64,000 bases of DNA from Rhodanobacteraceae bacterium (lineage in GTDB: Bacteria > Pseudomonadota > Gammaproteobacteria > Xanthomonadales > Rhodanobacteraceae): contig JAJPHA010000128.1 in assembly GCA_021325475.1 (NCBI GenBank), positions 1 through 64,000 of the forward strand. The letters run 5' to 3'. Shown here one piece after another: positions 19,125-27,308 of the stretch. The position numbers and the translations under genes were made by a program. The stretch's first letter is position 1. Each line of letters opens with the position of its first letter. The notes beneath the pieces are model-generated. The model was not told where the DNA came from. It was given only the letters and a program-made list of their open reading frames with translations, and searched no databases.

Positions 19125-19448
19125 TCAGCGTTCCAGCAGCGGCAACTTGTCCGGCTTGCCGTCCCACTCCTTGGCGTCGGGCGGCGGATCCTTGCGCACG
19201 GTGAGCACCGGCCAGGCCTTCGCCAGTTCGGCGTTGAGCTGGATGAAGTGTTCCTGTCCGGCCGGCACGTCGTCCTCGGGGAAGATCGCGTTGGCCGGGC
19301 ACTCCGGTTCGCACAGCGTGCAGTCGATGCATTCCTCGGGATCGATCACGAGGAAGTTCGGCCCCTCGTGGAAGCAGTCCACCGGGCAGACCTCGACGCA
19401 ATCGGTGTACTTGCACTTGATGCAGTTTTCGGTGACGACGAAGGGCAT
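19125..19448 (-). CDS. fdxA: Seven-iron ferredoxin FdxA
   Basis: A 107-aa ferredoxin of the FdxA type (one 3Fe-4S and one 4Fe-4S cluster). It begins [22 protein letters not shown], followed by [12 protein letters not shown], giving the expected cysteine pattern, and ends with the family's long C-terminal tail. The ATG at 19448 gives the invariant start; the ORF-track extension adds a non-family leader. It likely carries electrons in the cytoplasm. Single-gene unit, convergent with bamC. Confidence 0.95.
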   Translation of the reverse strand: MPFVVTENCIKCKYTDCVEVCPVDCFHEGPNFLVIDPEECIDCTLCEPECPANAIFPEDDVPAGQEHFIQLNAELAKAWPVLTVRKDPPPDAKEWDGKPDKLPLLER

Positions 19449-19596
19449 GGCGAACGGAACAAGGCCGACAGCGTGCGGAAGGATAGCAGCAATCGCGACC
19501 GGCCAAGGAACCCGCGACGGCACGTCTGACCGTTCGCCCGGCCGCAGGATCGACGGCCCAGCCTTGCCGGCGTGTGCCGTGCCCGGTCATCGGGGA

Positions 19597-19672
19597 TGGC
19601 GCTCCCTACGAGGTTCGAACTCGTGTTCCCGCCTTGAGAGGGCGATGTCCTAGACCACTAGACGAAGGGAGC
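19597..19672 (-). tRNA. tRNA-Glu (anticodon CTC)
   Basis: Read on the minus strand the gene starts GCTCCCTTCGTCTAG and ends with a matching acceptor arm, discriminator G and an encoded CCA. The anticodon loop is C-TCTC-AA between a TCGCC/GGCGG stem, giving anticodon CTC (codon GAG). The T-arm contains the standard GTTCGAA. Length 76 nt including CCA. It decodes a codon expected to be very common in this GC-rich genome. Confidence 0.95.
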
Positions 19673-19701
19673 GCGCGTTGGGGAAAACCCGCGCGGGCGC
19701 T

Positions 19702-19729
19702 AGTATAACGATTTCGCGACGCGGAACAA
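19702..19729 (-). promoter_or_regulatory. Promoter of tRNA-Glu
   Basis: On the minus strand TTGTTC, a 16-bp spacer and TATACT lie about 30 bp before the tRNA 5' end. They sit in the divergent gap with pcnB. Confidence 0.5.
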
Positions 19730-19762
19730 TTCCCGCCGCCGCGAGCCAGCCAGGCCACCGGA

Positions 19763-21133
19763 ATGAGCCAACCCGTACCGAACCAGCTTGCCGCGATCGC
19801 GGCCCGCCTGCGCGTGATTCCGCGCGAGGCGCACAATATCTCGCGCAAGCACATCTCGCCCGGCGCGCTGCGCGTGTTGTATCGGCTGCACGAGGCCGGT
19901 CATGCCGCGTTCCTGGTCGGCGGCGCGGTGCGCGATCTCCTGCTCGGCGGGCGGCCGAAGGATTTCGACGTCGCCACCGATGCCACACCGGAGCAGGTCA
20001 AGCGCCTGTTCCGCAACTGCCGCCTGATCGGCCGTCGCTTCCGCCTGGCGCACGTCGTGTTCGGCAACGAGATCGTCGAAGTCGCCACATTCCGCGGCGC
20101 CGGCGACGACGGCAGCGGCGACCGCCACGTGGTCGATGGCCGCATCGTCCGCGACAACGTCTGGGGCACGATCGAGGAAGACGCGGTGCGCCGCGACTTC
20201 ACCGTCAACGCGCTGTACTACGACATCGCCGACTTCAGCGTGCGCGACTACGTCGGCGGATTCGCCGATCTCGAGGCGCGCACCCTGCGTCTGATCGGCG
20301 ATCCGGTGCAGCGCTACCGCGAGGATCCGGTACGCATGCTGCGCGCGGTGCGGCTCGCGGCGAAGCTCGATTTCACCATCGCCCCGGAGGCGCGCGCGCC
20401 GTTCGCCGAGCTCGGCGAACTGCTGCTGCACGCGCCGCCGGCGCGGCTGTTCGACGAGACGCTCAAGATGTTCCTGGCCGGCCACGCAGCCAAGAGTTTC
20501 CGCGCGCTGGAGGCGTCCGGCCTGCTCGCCGATGTGTTCCCGCTCACCGCGCGCGCGCTGGCGTTCCGCGGTGGCGACAGCCTGCGCGCGATGATCGAGG
20601 CGGGGCTCGCCGGCACCGACGCGCGCGTCGCCGAGGACAAGCCGGTGACGCCGGCGTTCCTGTTCGCGATCCTGCTGTGGGGCGCGGTGCGCGCCCAGGT
20701 CGAACGCGAGATCGCGCGCGGCGTCGATCCGGTGCTCGCCTGGCAGCGCGTGAGCCATCACGTCATCGCCGAGCAGGCCAAACAGGTCGCCATTCCGCGG
20801 CGCTTCGGCCTGGTGATGCAGGAGATCTGGACCTTGCAGCCGCGCTTCGAACAGCGCACGCGCAAGCGTGTGTTCCGCTTGCTGGCGCATCCGCGGTTCC
20901 GCGCCGCCTACGATTTCCTGCTGCTGCGCGCGGTCGAAGGCGAAGCCGTGGCCGAGCTCGGGCGCTGGTGGACCGAGGCGCAAGCCTTGCCGCACGAGGA
21001 ACTGGCGGCACGGTTGGGTAGCGCGCCGCCCGCAGCGGCGGCCGCGGCCAGCACCGAAGCGCCGCCGCCGACGGGGCGGCGACGTCGGCGTCGGCGCAAG
21101 CCCGCGCCCGCGCCGGCGAACGACACGGCATGA
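19763..21133 (+). CDS. pcnB: Poly(A) polymerase I
   Basis: A 456-aa class II nucleotidyltransferase that adds 3' poly(A) to RNA and promotes decay. The active site is GGAVRDLLLGGRPKDFDVATDA (about 52-73), with the two Asp in DFD, followed by RRDFTVNALYY and the RNA-binding region RYREDPVRMLRAVRLAAKL. The C-terminus is a basic tail (GRRRRRRRKP) as in E. coli PAP I. Its basic tail and lack of an HD domain favour PAP over CCA-adding enzyme. The stop overlaps folK by 4 nt (ATGA). Confidence 0.93.
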   Translation: MSQPVPNQLAAIAARLRVIPREAHNISRKHISPGALRVLYRLHEAGHAAFLVGGAVRDLLLGGRPKDFDVATDATPEQVKRLFRNCRLIGRRFRLAHVVFGNEIVEVATFRGAGDDGSGDRHVVDGRIVRDNVWGTIEEDAVRRDFTVNALYYDIADFSVRDYVGGFADLEARTLRLIGDPVQRYREDPVRMLRAVRLAAKLDFTIAPEARAPFAELGELLLHAPPARLFDETLKMFLAGHAAKSFRALEASGLLADVFPLTARALAFRGGDSLRAMIEAGLAGTDARVAEDKPVTPAFLFAILLWGAVRAQVEREIARGVDPVLAWQRVSHHVIAEQAKQVAIPRRFGLVMQEIWTLQPRFEQRTRKRVFRLLAHPRFRAAYDFLLLRAVEGEAVAELGRWWTEAQALPHEELAARLGSAPPAAAAAASTEAPPPTGRRRRRRRKPAPAPANDTA

Positions 21134-21639
21134 CGCGGACCGCGGCCTACATCGGTCTCGGCAGCAATCTGGCCGACCCGCGCGCGCAGATCGAACGCGC
21201 CCTGCACGCGCTCGCCACCCTCGCCGACACCCGCCTCGTGCGCGTCTCGCGCCTGTATCGCAGTGCTCCGTGGGGGCTCGCCGCGCAGCCGGATTTTGTC
21301 AACGCGGCGGCGGCGCTCGAGACCAATCTCTCGCCGCACGCGCTGCTCGCGGCGCTGTTGGCGATCGAGCGCGCCGCGGGCCGCGAACGCGGCGGCGTCC
21401 GCTACGGGCCGCGGGTGATCGATCTCGATCTCCTGGTCCACGGCGAGTGGCTGCTCGACGAACCCGGTCTGCACCTGCCGCATCCGCGACTGCACGAGCG
21501 CGCCTTCGTGCTCGTGCCGCTGGTCGAGATCGCGCCGGACCTGATCGTGCCGGGTCGCGGGCCGGCACGTGCGTTGCTCGCGGCGGTCGATGCCAGCACC
21601 TGCCGGGTGCTTGAGTCGGCGCCCGCGGCAACGGAATAA
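21130..21639 (+). CDS. folK: 2-amino-4-hydroxy-6-hydroxymethyldihydropteridine pyrophosphokinase
   Basis: A 169-aa enzyme that transfers pyrophosphate from ATP to 6-hydroxymethyl-dihydropterin in folate synthesis. [12 protein letters not shown] opens the fold, RSAPWG and [13 protein letters not shown] follow, and [13 protein letters not shown] carries the two metal-binding Asp. Length is normal. It is coupled to pcnB by an ATGA overlap and is followed 25 bp later by panB, the same pcnB-folK-panB-panC order as in E. coli. Confidence 0.96.
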   Translation: MTRTAAYIGLGSNLADPRAQIERALHALATLADTRLVRVSRLYRSAPWGLAAQPDFVNAAAALETNLSPHALLAALLAIERAAGRERGGVRYGPRVIDLDLLVHGEWLLDEPGLHLPHPRLHERAFVLVPLVEIAPDLIVPGRGPARALLAAVDASTCRVLESAPAATE

Positions 21640-21664
21640 TGCGCCGTCCCACGGGAGACCCTAC

Positions 21665-22489
21665 ATGTCCGCCCACGCCAGACCCGCCGGTGCGCGCGCG
21701 CCGGTGACCGTGCCGCGCCTGCACGAGATGAAGGCCGCCGGCGAGAAGATCGTCGCGCTTACCGCCTATGACGCGAGCTTCGCCGCGCTGTGCGACGCCG
21801 CCGGTGTCGATGTCGTGCTGGTGGGCGACTCGCTCGGCATGGTCGTGCAGGGACACGCGAGTACGCTGCCGGTGACGGTCGACGACATGGTCTACCACAC
21901 CGCCGCCGTGGCGCGCGGCGTGCGTACCGCGCTGCTGGTGGCGGACCTGCCGTTCCTGAGTTTCCGCGACGCCGACACCGCGCTGCGTTCCTCGGCGCGG
22001 CTGCTCGCCGAAGGCGGCGCGGCAATGGTCAAGCTCGAAGGCGCCGACTACGTGCTCGAGGCGATCGCCGCGCTCGCGCGCCGGTCGATTCCGGTGTGCG
22101 CGCATCTCGGGCTGACGCCGCAATCCGTGCACAAGCTCGGCGGCTACCGCGTGCAGGGCAAGACGAAACCGGCTGCCGAACGCCTGCTGGCCGATGCGCG
22201 CGCGGTGCAGGACGCGGGCGCGGACCTGCTGGTGCTCGAGTGCGTGCCGGCGGCGCTCGCCGGGCGCATCCGTTCGGAGCTCGCGATTCCGACCATCGGC
22301 ATCGGCGCCGGCGCGGATTGCGACGGCCAGGTGCTGGTGCTCTACGACATGCTCGGCATCACCTCCGGCAAGCGTCCGAAATTCAGCAAGGACTTTCTCG
22401 CCGGCCGCGGCTCCGTGCTCGAGGCGATCCGCGCCTACGCCGAGGCGGTGCGCGGCGGCGCGTTTCCCGCCGCCGAGCACGCGTTCTGA
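21665..22489 (+). CDS. panB: 3-methyl-2-oxobutanoate hydroxymethyltransferase
   Basis: A 274-aa enzyme that transfers a hydroxymethyl group from methylene-THF to ketoisovalerate to form ketopantoate, the first pantothenate step. Motifs are [33 protein letters not shown] and [17 protein letters not shown]. The ATG at 21665 follows GGGAGA at good spacing; the ORF-track start 21569 lies inside folK. It is followed by panC after one base. Confidence 0.96.
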   Translation: MSAHARPAGARAPVTVPRLHEMKAAGEKIVALTAYDASFAALCDAAGVDVVLVGDSLGMVVQGHASTLPVTVDDMVYHTAAVARGVRTALLVADLPFLSFRDADTALRSSARLLAEGGAAMVKLEGADYVLEAIAALARRSIPVCAHLGLTPQSVHKLGGYRVQGKTKPAAERLLADARAVQDAGADLLVLECVPAALAGRIRSELAIPTIGIGAGADCDGQVLVLYDMLGITSGKRPKFSKDFLAGRGSVLEAIRAYAEAVRGGAFPAAEHAF

Positions 22490-22490
22490 C

Positions 22491-23348
22491 ATGGAAACCG
22501 TGACCCGTGCCGAGGCGTTGCGCGCGCGGATCGCCGCCTGGCGCCGTGCCGGTGCGCGCATCGGCTTCGTGCCGACCATGGGCAATCTGCACGCCGGACA
22601 TTACTCCCTGATCGCGATCGCCCGCGCGCGCGCCGAGCGCGTCGTCGCCAGCGTGTTCGTCAATCCGACCCAGTTCGGTCCGCGCGAGGATTTCGCCAGC
22701 TACCCGCGCACGCTGGCGGAGGATCAGGCCGGCTTGGCGGCGAGCGGCTGCGATCTCCTGTTCGCGCCGGAGGTCGAGGAGATGTACCCGTTCGGCACGA
22801 GCGGCGGCGTCCGCGTCGAGGTGCCGGGGCTGGGCGACGTGCTCGACGGCGCCGCGCGTCCGGGGCACTTCGCCGGCGTGGCGACGGTGGTGACCAAGCT
22901 GCTCAATCTGGTCCAGCCGGAACTCGCCGTGTTCGGCCAGAAGGATTATCAGCAACTGCTGGTGATTCGCCGATTGGTGGCGGATCTCCGTTTGCCGGTC
23001 GAGATCGTCGGCGCGCCCACCGTGCGCGAGGCCAACGGTCTGGCGATGAGTTCGCGCAATCAATATCTCAGCGCCGAGGAGCGCGAACGTGCCGGCGTGA
23101 TCCATCGCACGCTGCGCGCGATGCGCGAGGCCGTGCTCGCAGGGCGAACCGTGGATACCGTGGAGCAGGAGGCCATGCGCGCGCTCGCCGCGGCCGGGCT
23201 CGTGCCGGACTATGCGGTCGTGCGCCGCGCCGCGGACCTAACAGCGCCGGATCCCGGTGTGCGCACGGGGTTGATCGCCCTCATCGCCGCCAGACTCGGT
23301 CGCGCGCGACTGATCGACAATCTGCTCATCGACGACGCAGACCAGTAG
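22491..23348 (+). CDS. panC: Pantothenate synthetase
   Basis: A 285-aa enzyme joining pantoate and beta-alanine with ATP. The nucleotidyl-transferase signature HAGH lies in VPTMGNLHAGHYSLI (about 22-36). FVNPTQFGP, FGQKDYQQL and MSSRNQYLS (KMSKS-like) are all intact. The start is one base after the panB stop. Followed by a strong intrinsic terminator rather than directly by panD. Confidence 0.96.
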   Translation: METVTRAEALRARIAAWRRAGARIGFVPTMGNLHAGHYSLIAIARARAERVVASVFVNPTQFGPREDFASYPRTLAEDQAGLAASGCDLLFAPEVEEMYPFGTSGGVRVEVPGLGDVLDGAARPGHFAGVATVVTKLLNLVQPELAVFGQKDYQQLLVIRRLVADLRLPVEIVGAPTVREANGLAMSSRNQYLSAEERERAGVIHRTLRAMREAVLAGRTVDTVEQEAMRALAAAGLVPDYAVVRRAADLTAPDPGVRTGLIALIAARLGRARLIDNLLIDDADQ

Positions 23349-23380
23349 CGAAACCGCCGCATTTGTGGTAATCTGGCCAC

Positions 23381-23492
23381 CGCTTCGGGATTTTTGCAAC
23401 AAGTGTTCGTTGCCCCGGGGTAGCAGGGCGCATTGTTTGGTAATCGTCACTCCGAATTTCCACCCTCGCCGGTCTTGGCGAGGGTTTTTTTT
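23381..23492 (+). ncRNA. Candidate small RNA or attenuated leader
   Basis: A possible transcript from just after TGGTAATCT to the intrinsic terminator, about 112 nt. It can fold a GCAAC/GTTGC hairpin enclosed by a CGGG/CCCG pairing, followed by the terminator stem. I do not recognise a known Rfam family. It may be an independent sRNA or the 3' end of the panC transcript. Confidence 0.3.
23463..23492 (+). terminator. Rho-independent terminator after panC
   Basis: A perfect 8-bp stem CCCTCGCC / GGCGAGGG with a 6-nt loop and eight T residues. Strong intrinsic terminator. Confidence 0.92.
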
Positions 23493-23557
23493 GCCCGGTA
23501 AATCACGAGATTGAGCTCTGATTTTCAAGTAATTCCTAGATCCCCGCCGAAACGCTC

Positions 23558-23587
23558 TTGCTGATGATGTCCGGAACAGGGGATAAT
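23558..23587 (+). promoter_or_regulatory. panD promoter
   Basis: TTGCTG, an 18-bp spacer and GATAAT. Transcription would start near 23594, about 70 nt before the panD ATG and beyond the terminator, so panD is transcribed separately. Confidence 0.6.
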
Positions 23588-23662
23588 TTTTGCATCGCCG
23601 CAATACTTGGCGGCCGGATTGTTGCAAAGACACAACATCGCCCGTTCCGGAACGAGGTCGTC

Positions 23663-24043
23663 ATGCAGCTCAACATGCTCAAAGCCAAGATCCATCGCGT
23701 CCGCGTGACCCACGCCGAGCTGCACTATGAAGGTTCCTGCGCCATCGACGGCCGATTGCTCGATGCCTCCGGAATCCGCGAGTACGAACAGATCCACATC
23801 TACAACGTCAACAACGGCCAGCGTTTCATCACCTACGCGATTCGCGCCGACGAAGGTTCCGGCATCATCTCGGTCAACGGCGCGGCGGCCCATCGCGCCG
23901 CGCCGGGCGATATCGTCATCATCTGCGCCTATGCGCAATTGAGCGAAGCCGAGGCCGCGCAGTTCAAGCCGACCCTGGTCTATGTGGACCAGGAAAACCG
24001 GCTCACCCACACCAAGCATTCGATCCCGAAGCAGGCGGCGTAA
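23663..24043 (+). CDS. panD: Aspartate 1-decarboxylase proenzyme
   Basis: A 126-aa pyruvoyl enzyme that makes beta-alanine for pantothenate. Self-cleavage occurs at Gly24-Ser25 in [10 protein letters not shown], giving the pyruvoyl group. [13 protein letters not shown] and [10 protein letters not shown] are typical. The ATG at 23663 places the cleavage site at the usual residue number; the ORF-track start 23558 falls in the promoter. It is separated from panC by a terminator and has its own promoter. Confidence 0.96.
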   Translation: MQLNMLKAKIHRVRVTHAELHYEGSCAIDGRLLDASGIREYEQIHIYNVNNGQRFITYAIRADEGSGIISVNGAAAHRAAPGDIVIICAYAQLSEAEAAQFKPTLVYVDQENRLTHTKHSIPKQAA

Positions 24044-24062
24044 GGCACACGCCGCGGGATAC

Positions 24063-25133
24063 TCACGCCGCGGCCGTGTCCCGGCCGAGCTGACGATCCA
24101 GCGCCCAGCGCACATGTTCGCGCACCAGCGCGGACGGATGGTGCTCGCGCGTGCGCAGGGCTGCGACGATCGCCGCGTCGCGCGGCGCGTTGCCGAGCGC
24201 GACGGCGACATTGCGCAGCCACTGCTCGTGACCGATGCGGCGGATCGCGGAACCGGCCGTGCGGGCGAGAAACTCCGCCTCGTCCCAGGCGAACAGGCGC
24301 ACCAGACTCGCGCCGTCGAGACCATGGCGCACGGCGAAATCCGGTTCCACGCTCTTGCGTGCGAACTTGTTCCACGGGCACACCAGTTGGCAGTCGTCGC
24401 AGCCGTAGATGCGGTTGCCGATCAACGGGCGCAGCTCGAGCGGGATGCTGCCGCGCAGCTCGATGGTGAGATAGGCGATGCAACGGCGCGCGTCGAGCTG
24501 ATACGGCGCGATGATCGCCTGCGTCGGACAGACCGCAAGGCAGCGCGTGCAGGTGCCGCAATGCGCGGATGCCGGCGCGTCGCAGGGCAGCGGCAGATCG
24601 GTGTAGAGCTCGCCGAGGAAGAACCACGATCCGGCCTGGGCGTTGATCAGGTTCGTGTGCTTGCCGATCCAGCCGAGTCCGGCGTTGCGCGCCAGCGCCT
24701 TCTCCAGCACCGGTGCCGAATCGACGAAGGCGCGATAGCCGAACGGCCCGACCCGGGTGGCGATGCGGTCGGCGAGCCGCTGCAAGCGCGTGCGCAGCAG
24801 CTTGTGGTAGTCGCGGCCGAGCGCATACCGCGAAACGTAGCCGAGGTCCGGATCGCCGAGCACCTCCCAGGCGTCGCGCGCGTCCGGCGGATCGTAATCC
24901 ATCCGCACCGAGATCACGCGCAGCGTGCCCGCGTGCAGCTCGGCGGGACGGCTGCGCCGGGTGCCATGGCGCGCCATGTAGTCCATCTCGCCGTGGCGAC
25001 CCGCGGCGAGCCAGTCGAGCAGATGCGCCTCGTCGGCGGAGAGCTCGGTGGCGGTGATGCCGACCTGCTGGAAACCGAGCTCGACGCCCCAGCGCTTGAT
25101 GTCGTGCGCGAGCTGCGCGTAGTCGTGACTCAC
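24063..25133 (-). CDS. queG: Epoxyqueuosine reductase
   Basis: A 356-aa cobalamin and 4Fe-4S enzyme for the last step of queuosine synthesis in tRNA. Visible features are RYALGRDYHKLLR and GKHTNLIN (cobalamin region), two ferredoxin-like Cys clusters (CGTCTRCLAVCPTQAI and CDDCQLVCPWNK) and a C-terminal HEAT-like segment. Normal length. It is divergent from the nnr gene, as in many gammaproteobacteria where queG, nnr and tsaE lie together. Confidence 0.95.
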   Translation of the reverse strand: MSHDYAQLAHDIKRWGVELGFQQVGITATELSADEAHLLDWLAAGRHGEMDYMARHGTRRSRPAELHAGTLRVISVRMDYDPPDARDAWEVLGDPDLGYVSRYALGRDYHKLLRTRLQRLADRIATRVGPFGYRAFVDSAPVLEKALARNAGLGWIGKHTNLINAQAGSWFFLGELYTDLPLPCDAPASAHCGTCTRCLAVCPTQAIIAPYQLDARRCIAYLTIELRGSIPLELRPLIGNRIYGCDDCQLVCPWNKFARKSVEPDFAVRHGLDGASLVRLFAWDEAEFLARTAGSAIRRIGHEQWLRNVAVALGNAPRDAAIVAALRTREHHPSALVREHVRWALDRQLGRDTAAA

Positions 25134-25221
25134 GTCGGAACTATAGCAGTACGCGCCGCACCGAGGTCGCCGCGGACGCGCGGTGTCGATCGCGCCGCCG
25201 AGTCAGTGTGTCGAAGCGCAC

Positions 25222-25227
25222 TATAAT
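25222..25227 (+). promoter_or_regulatory. -10 box of nnr (probably leaderless)
   Basis: TATAAT ends 8 nt before the ATG at 25236, so transcription should start at or next to the start codon. No clear -35. Confidence 0.45.
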
Positions 25228-25235
25228 CGCCGCGC

Positions 25236-26726
25236 ATGACGGTCCGACTCTACACCGCCGCCGAGGTGCGCGCGCTCGATCGCGCCGCGATCGAGGTGCT
25301 CGGCATCGCCGGTTACGTGCTGATGCAGCGCGCCGCCGCGGCGGCGTGGCGAACTTTGCGCGCGCGCTGGCCGCAGGCGCGGCGCGTCGTCGTGTGCTGC
25401 GGTCCCGGCAACAACGGCGGCGATGGGTATCTCTTGGCCACCATCGCCCGCGAGGCGGGGTTGGACGCGCACGTGATCGGGCTGGGCGCGCCGGCGGACG
25501 GCTCCGATGCGGCGCGCGCACGCGCCGACTGGCTCGCGCACGGCGGTCGCATCGGCGCGGCGCAGGACCCGTTGCCGGACGCCGATGTCCATGTGGACGC
25601 CTTGTTCGGCACCGGGCTCGCGCGACCGATCGAGGGTGCGGCGCGCCAGCTCATCGAGCGGCTGCGGGAATCGGCGACCCGCGTGCTCGCGCTCGACGTG
25701 CCTTCGGGGATCGACGCCGACACCGGCAACGTGCTCGGCGTGGCGGTACCGGCGACGGCGACCATCAGCTTCGTCGCCCACAAGTGCGGCCTGTTCACCG
25801 GGCCGGCGCTCGAACATCGCGGCGATCTCGTGCTCGACACGCTGGCGTTGCCCGAGGAACTGTACGCCCGCGTGCCTTCGACGATCCGGCTGCTCGACAT
25901 GCGCCGGATGGCGGCGTGGTTGCCGCCGCGCGCGCGCCATGCGCACAAGGGCCAGTTCGGTCATGTGCTGGCCGTGGGCGGCGATCACGGCATGGGCGGT
26001 GCGATCCGGCTCGCCGGCGAAGCGGCGCTGCGCGTGGGCGCGGGGCTGGTCAGCCTCGCCACCCGTGCCGAGCATGTCGCCGCGATCAACGCCGGTCGGC
26101 CGGAGCTGATGGTGCACGGCGTACAAGATGCCGCCGGCATCACCGCCTTGCTGGCGCGCGCGACGGTGGTGGCGCTCGGACCGGGGCTCGGCCAGAGCGC
26201 CTGGAGCCGCGGCGTGTGGCAGGCCGCGCTCGCCGCCGGCAAACCCACCGTGCTGGACGCGGACGGTCTCAATCTGCTCGCGCAGAAACCGGTCGCCCTG
26301 CCGGCCGCATGCGTGCTCACGCCGCATCCCGGCGAAGCCGCGCGTCTGCTCGGTTGCCGGCCGGACGACGTCGAGCGCGATCGCTTCGCCGCCGCGCGCG
26401 AGCTGGCGCGTCATCACCGTGCCGTGGTCGTGCTCAAGGGCGCCGGAACGATCATCGCGCATCCGGACGGCGAGATCGCGGTGTGCCCGTGGGGCAATCC
26501 CGGCATGGCCAGCGGCGGCATGGGCGACGTGCTCACCGGCGTGATCGCCGGATTGCTGGCACAGGGTTTGCCGCCGTCGCGCGCCGCGCGGCTCGGCGTG
26601 GGTCTGCACGCCCAGGCCGGCGACGCCGCGGCGCAAGGCGGCGAGGCGGGCCTGATCGCGAGCGATCTGTTCCCGCACCTGCGCGCGCTGCGCAATGCGG
26701 GCCTGCGGGAGTACCAGACGCCATGA
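25236..26726 (+). CDS. nnr: Bifunctional NAD(P)HX epimerase / ADP-dependent dehydratase
   Basis: A 496-aa fusion that repairs hydrated NAD(P)H. The N-terminal YjeF-type epimerase (about 1-215) has CGPGNNGGDGYLLA and LDVPSGIDADTG. The C-terminal ribokinase-like dehydratase (about 220-496) has HKGQFGHVLAVGGDHGMGGA and the GNPGMASGGMGDVLTG nucleotide/catalytic motif. The order and length match E. coli YjeF. It overlaps tsaE by ATGA. Confidence 0.95.
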   Translation: MTVRLYTAAEVRALDRAAIEVLGIAGYVLMQRAAAAAWRTLRARWPQARRVVVCCGPGNNGGDGYLLATIAREAGLDAHVIGLGAPADGSDAARARADWLAHGGRIGAAQDPLPDADVHVDALFGTGLARPIEGAARQLIERLRESATRVLALDVPSGIDADTGNVLGVAVPATATISFVAHKCGLFTGPALEHRGDLVLDTLALPEELYARVPSTIRLLDMRRMAAWLPPRARHAHKGQFGHVLAVGGDHGMGGAIRLAGEAALRVGAGLVSLATRAEHVAAINAGRPELMVHGVQDAAGITALLARATVVALGPGLGQSAWSRGVWQAALAAGKPTVLDADGLNLLAQKPVALPAACVLTPHPGEAARLLGCRPDDVERDRFAAARELARHHRAVVVLKGAGTIIAHPDGEIAVCPWGNPGMASGGMGDVLTGVIAGLLAQGLPPSRAARLGVGLHAQAGDAAAQGGEAGLIASDLFPHLRALRNAGLREYQTP

Positions 26727-27208
26727 TCTCGTATTCCGGTCTCGACGAGGCGGGTCTGACCCGACTGGCCGGCCGCCTCGCCGGCGCGGTCGCGAGCGGC
26801 GGTGTCATCCATCTCGCCGGACCGCTCGGTTCGGGCAAGACCACGTTCGCGCGCGCGTTGCTCGGCGCGCTCGGCGTGCGCACGCGGATCAAGAGCCCGA
26901 CCTACAGCCTGATCGAATCCTACGATCTCGGCGCGCTCGGCGCGCTGCACCTCGATCTGTACCGCATCGCCGCGGCGGAGGAAGTCGAATGGCTCGGCCT
27001 GCGCGATTACGCCGGCGGCCGCTGGCTGTGGTTGATCGAGTGGCCGGAACGCGCGCCGGAGGCGATCCCGGCGCCCGATCTCATCGTGCGCCTGGCGCAT
27101 GCGGGCGATGCGCGCGACGTCGCTCTGGTGGCGACGACCGCGCTCGGACGCCAGTGGTTGGAACAGAGTGGGTTCATCGAAACTCGGCAAGCCGGGACAG
27201 TAAGTTAG
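26723..27208 (+). CDS. tsaE: tRNA t6A biosynthesis ATPase TsaE
   Basis: A 161-aa P-loop ATPase that works with TsaB/TsaD to make t6A37 in ANN-decoding tRNAs. Walker A is GPLGSGKTTF, the switch region is IKSPTYSLIESY, and HLDLYRI and LIEWPER follow. The start overlaps nnr's stop (ATGA). Normal length. A following amidase gene matches the conserved nnr-tsaE-amiC order. Confidence 0.95.
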   Translation: MISYSGLDEAGLTRLAGRLAGAVASGGVIHLAGPLGSGKTTFARALLGALGVRTRIKSPTYSLIESYDLGALGALHLDLYRIAAAEEVEWLGLRDYAGGRWLWLIEWPERAPEAIPAPDLIVRLAHAGDARDVALVATTALGRQWLEQSGFIETRQAGTVS

Positions 27209-27308
27209 GCCGGGTTTCTTGAAACGCGCGTAGTAGTTTCGCTTAAATTTGCGATTTGTATAGAAAAATACTTGAAATCGCCGCGCGTTTCGCGCTAAAT
27301 ACGCGGCC

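Larger units (their letters stand above)
23349..23662. other. panC-panD intergenic region
   Basis: This 314-bp gap is much more AT-rich than its surroundings. It contains an extended -10-like TGGTAATCT (23366-23374), a structured stretch, an intrinsic terminator (23463-23492) and a separate promoter for panD (23558-23587). There is a direct repeat TTTGTGGTAATC / TTTGGTAATC. It also carries TCCGGAAC / TTCCGGAAC copies near 23570 and 23646. No protein-coding frame is apparent. Confidence 0.6.
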
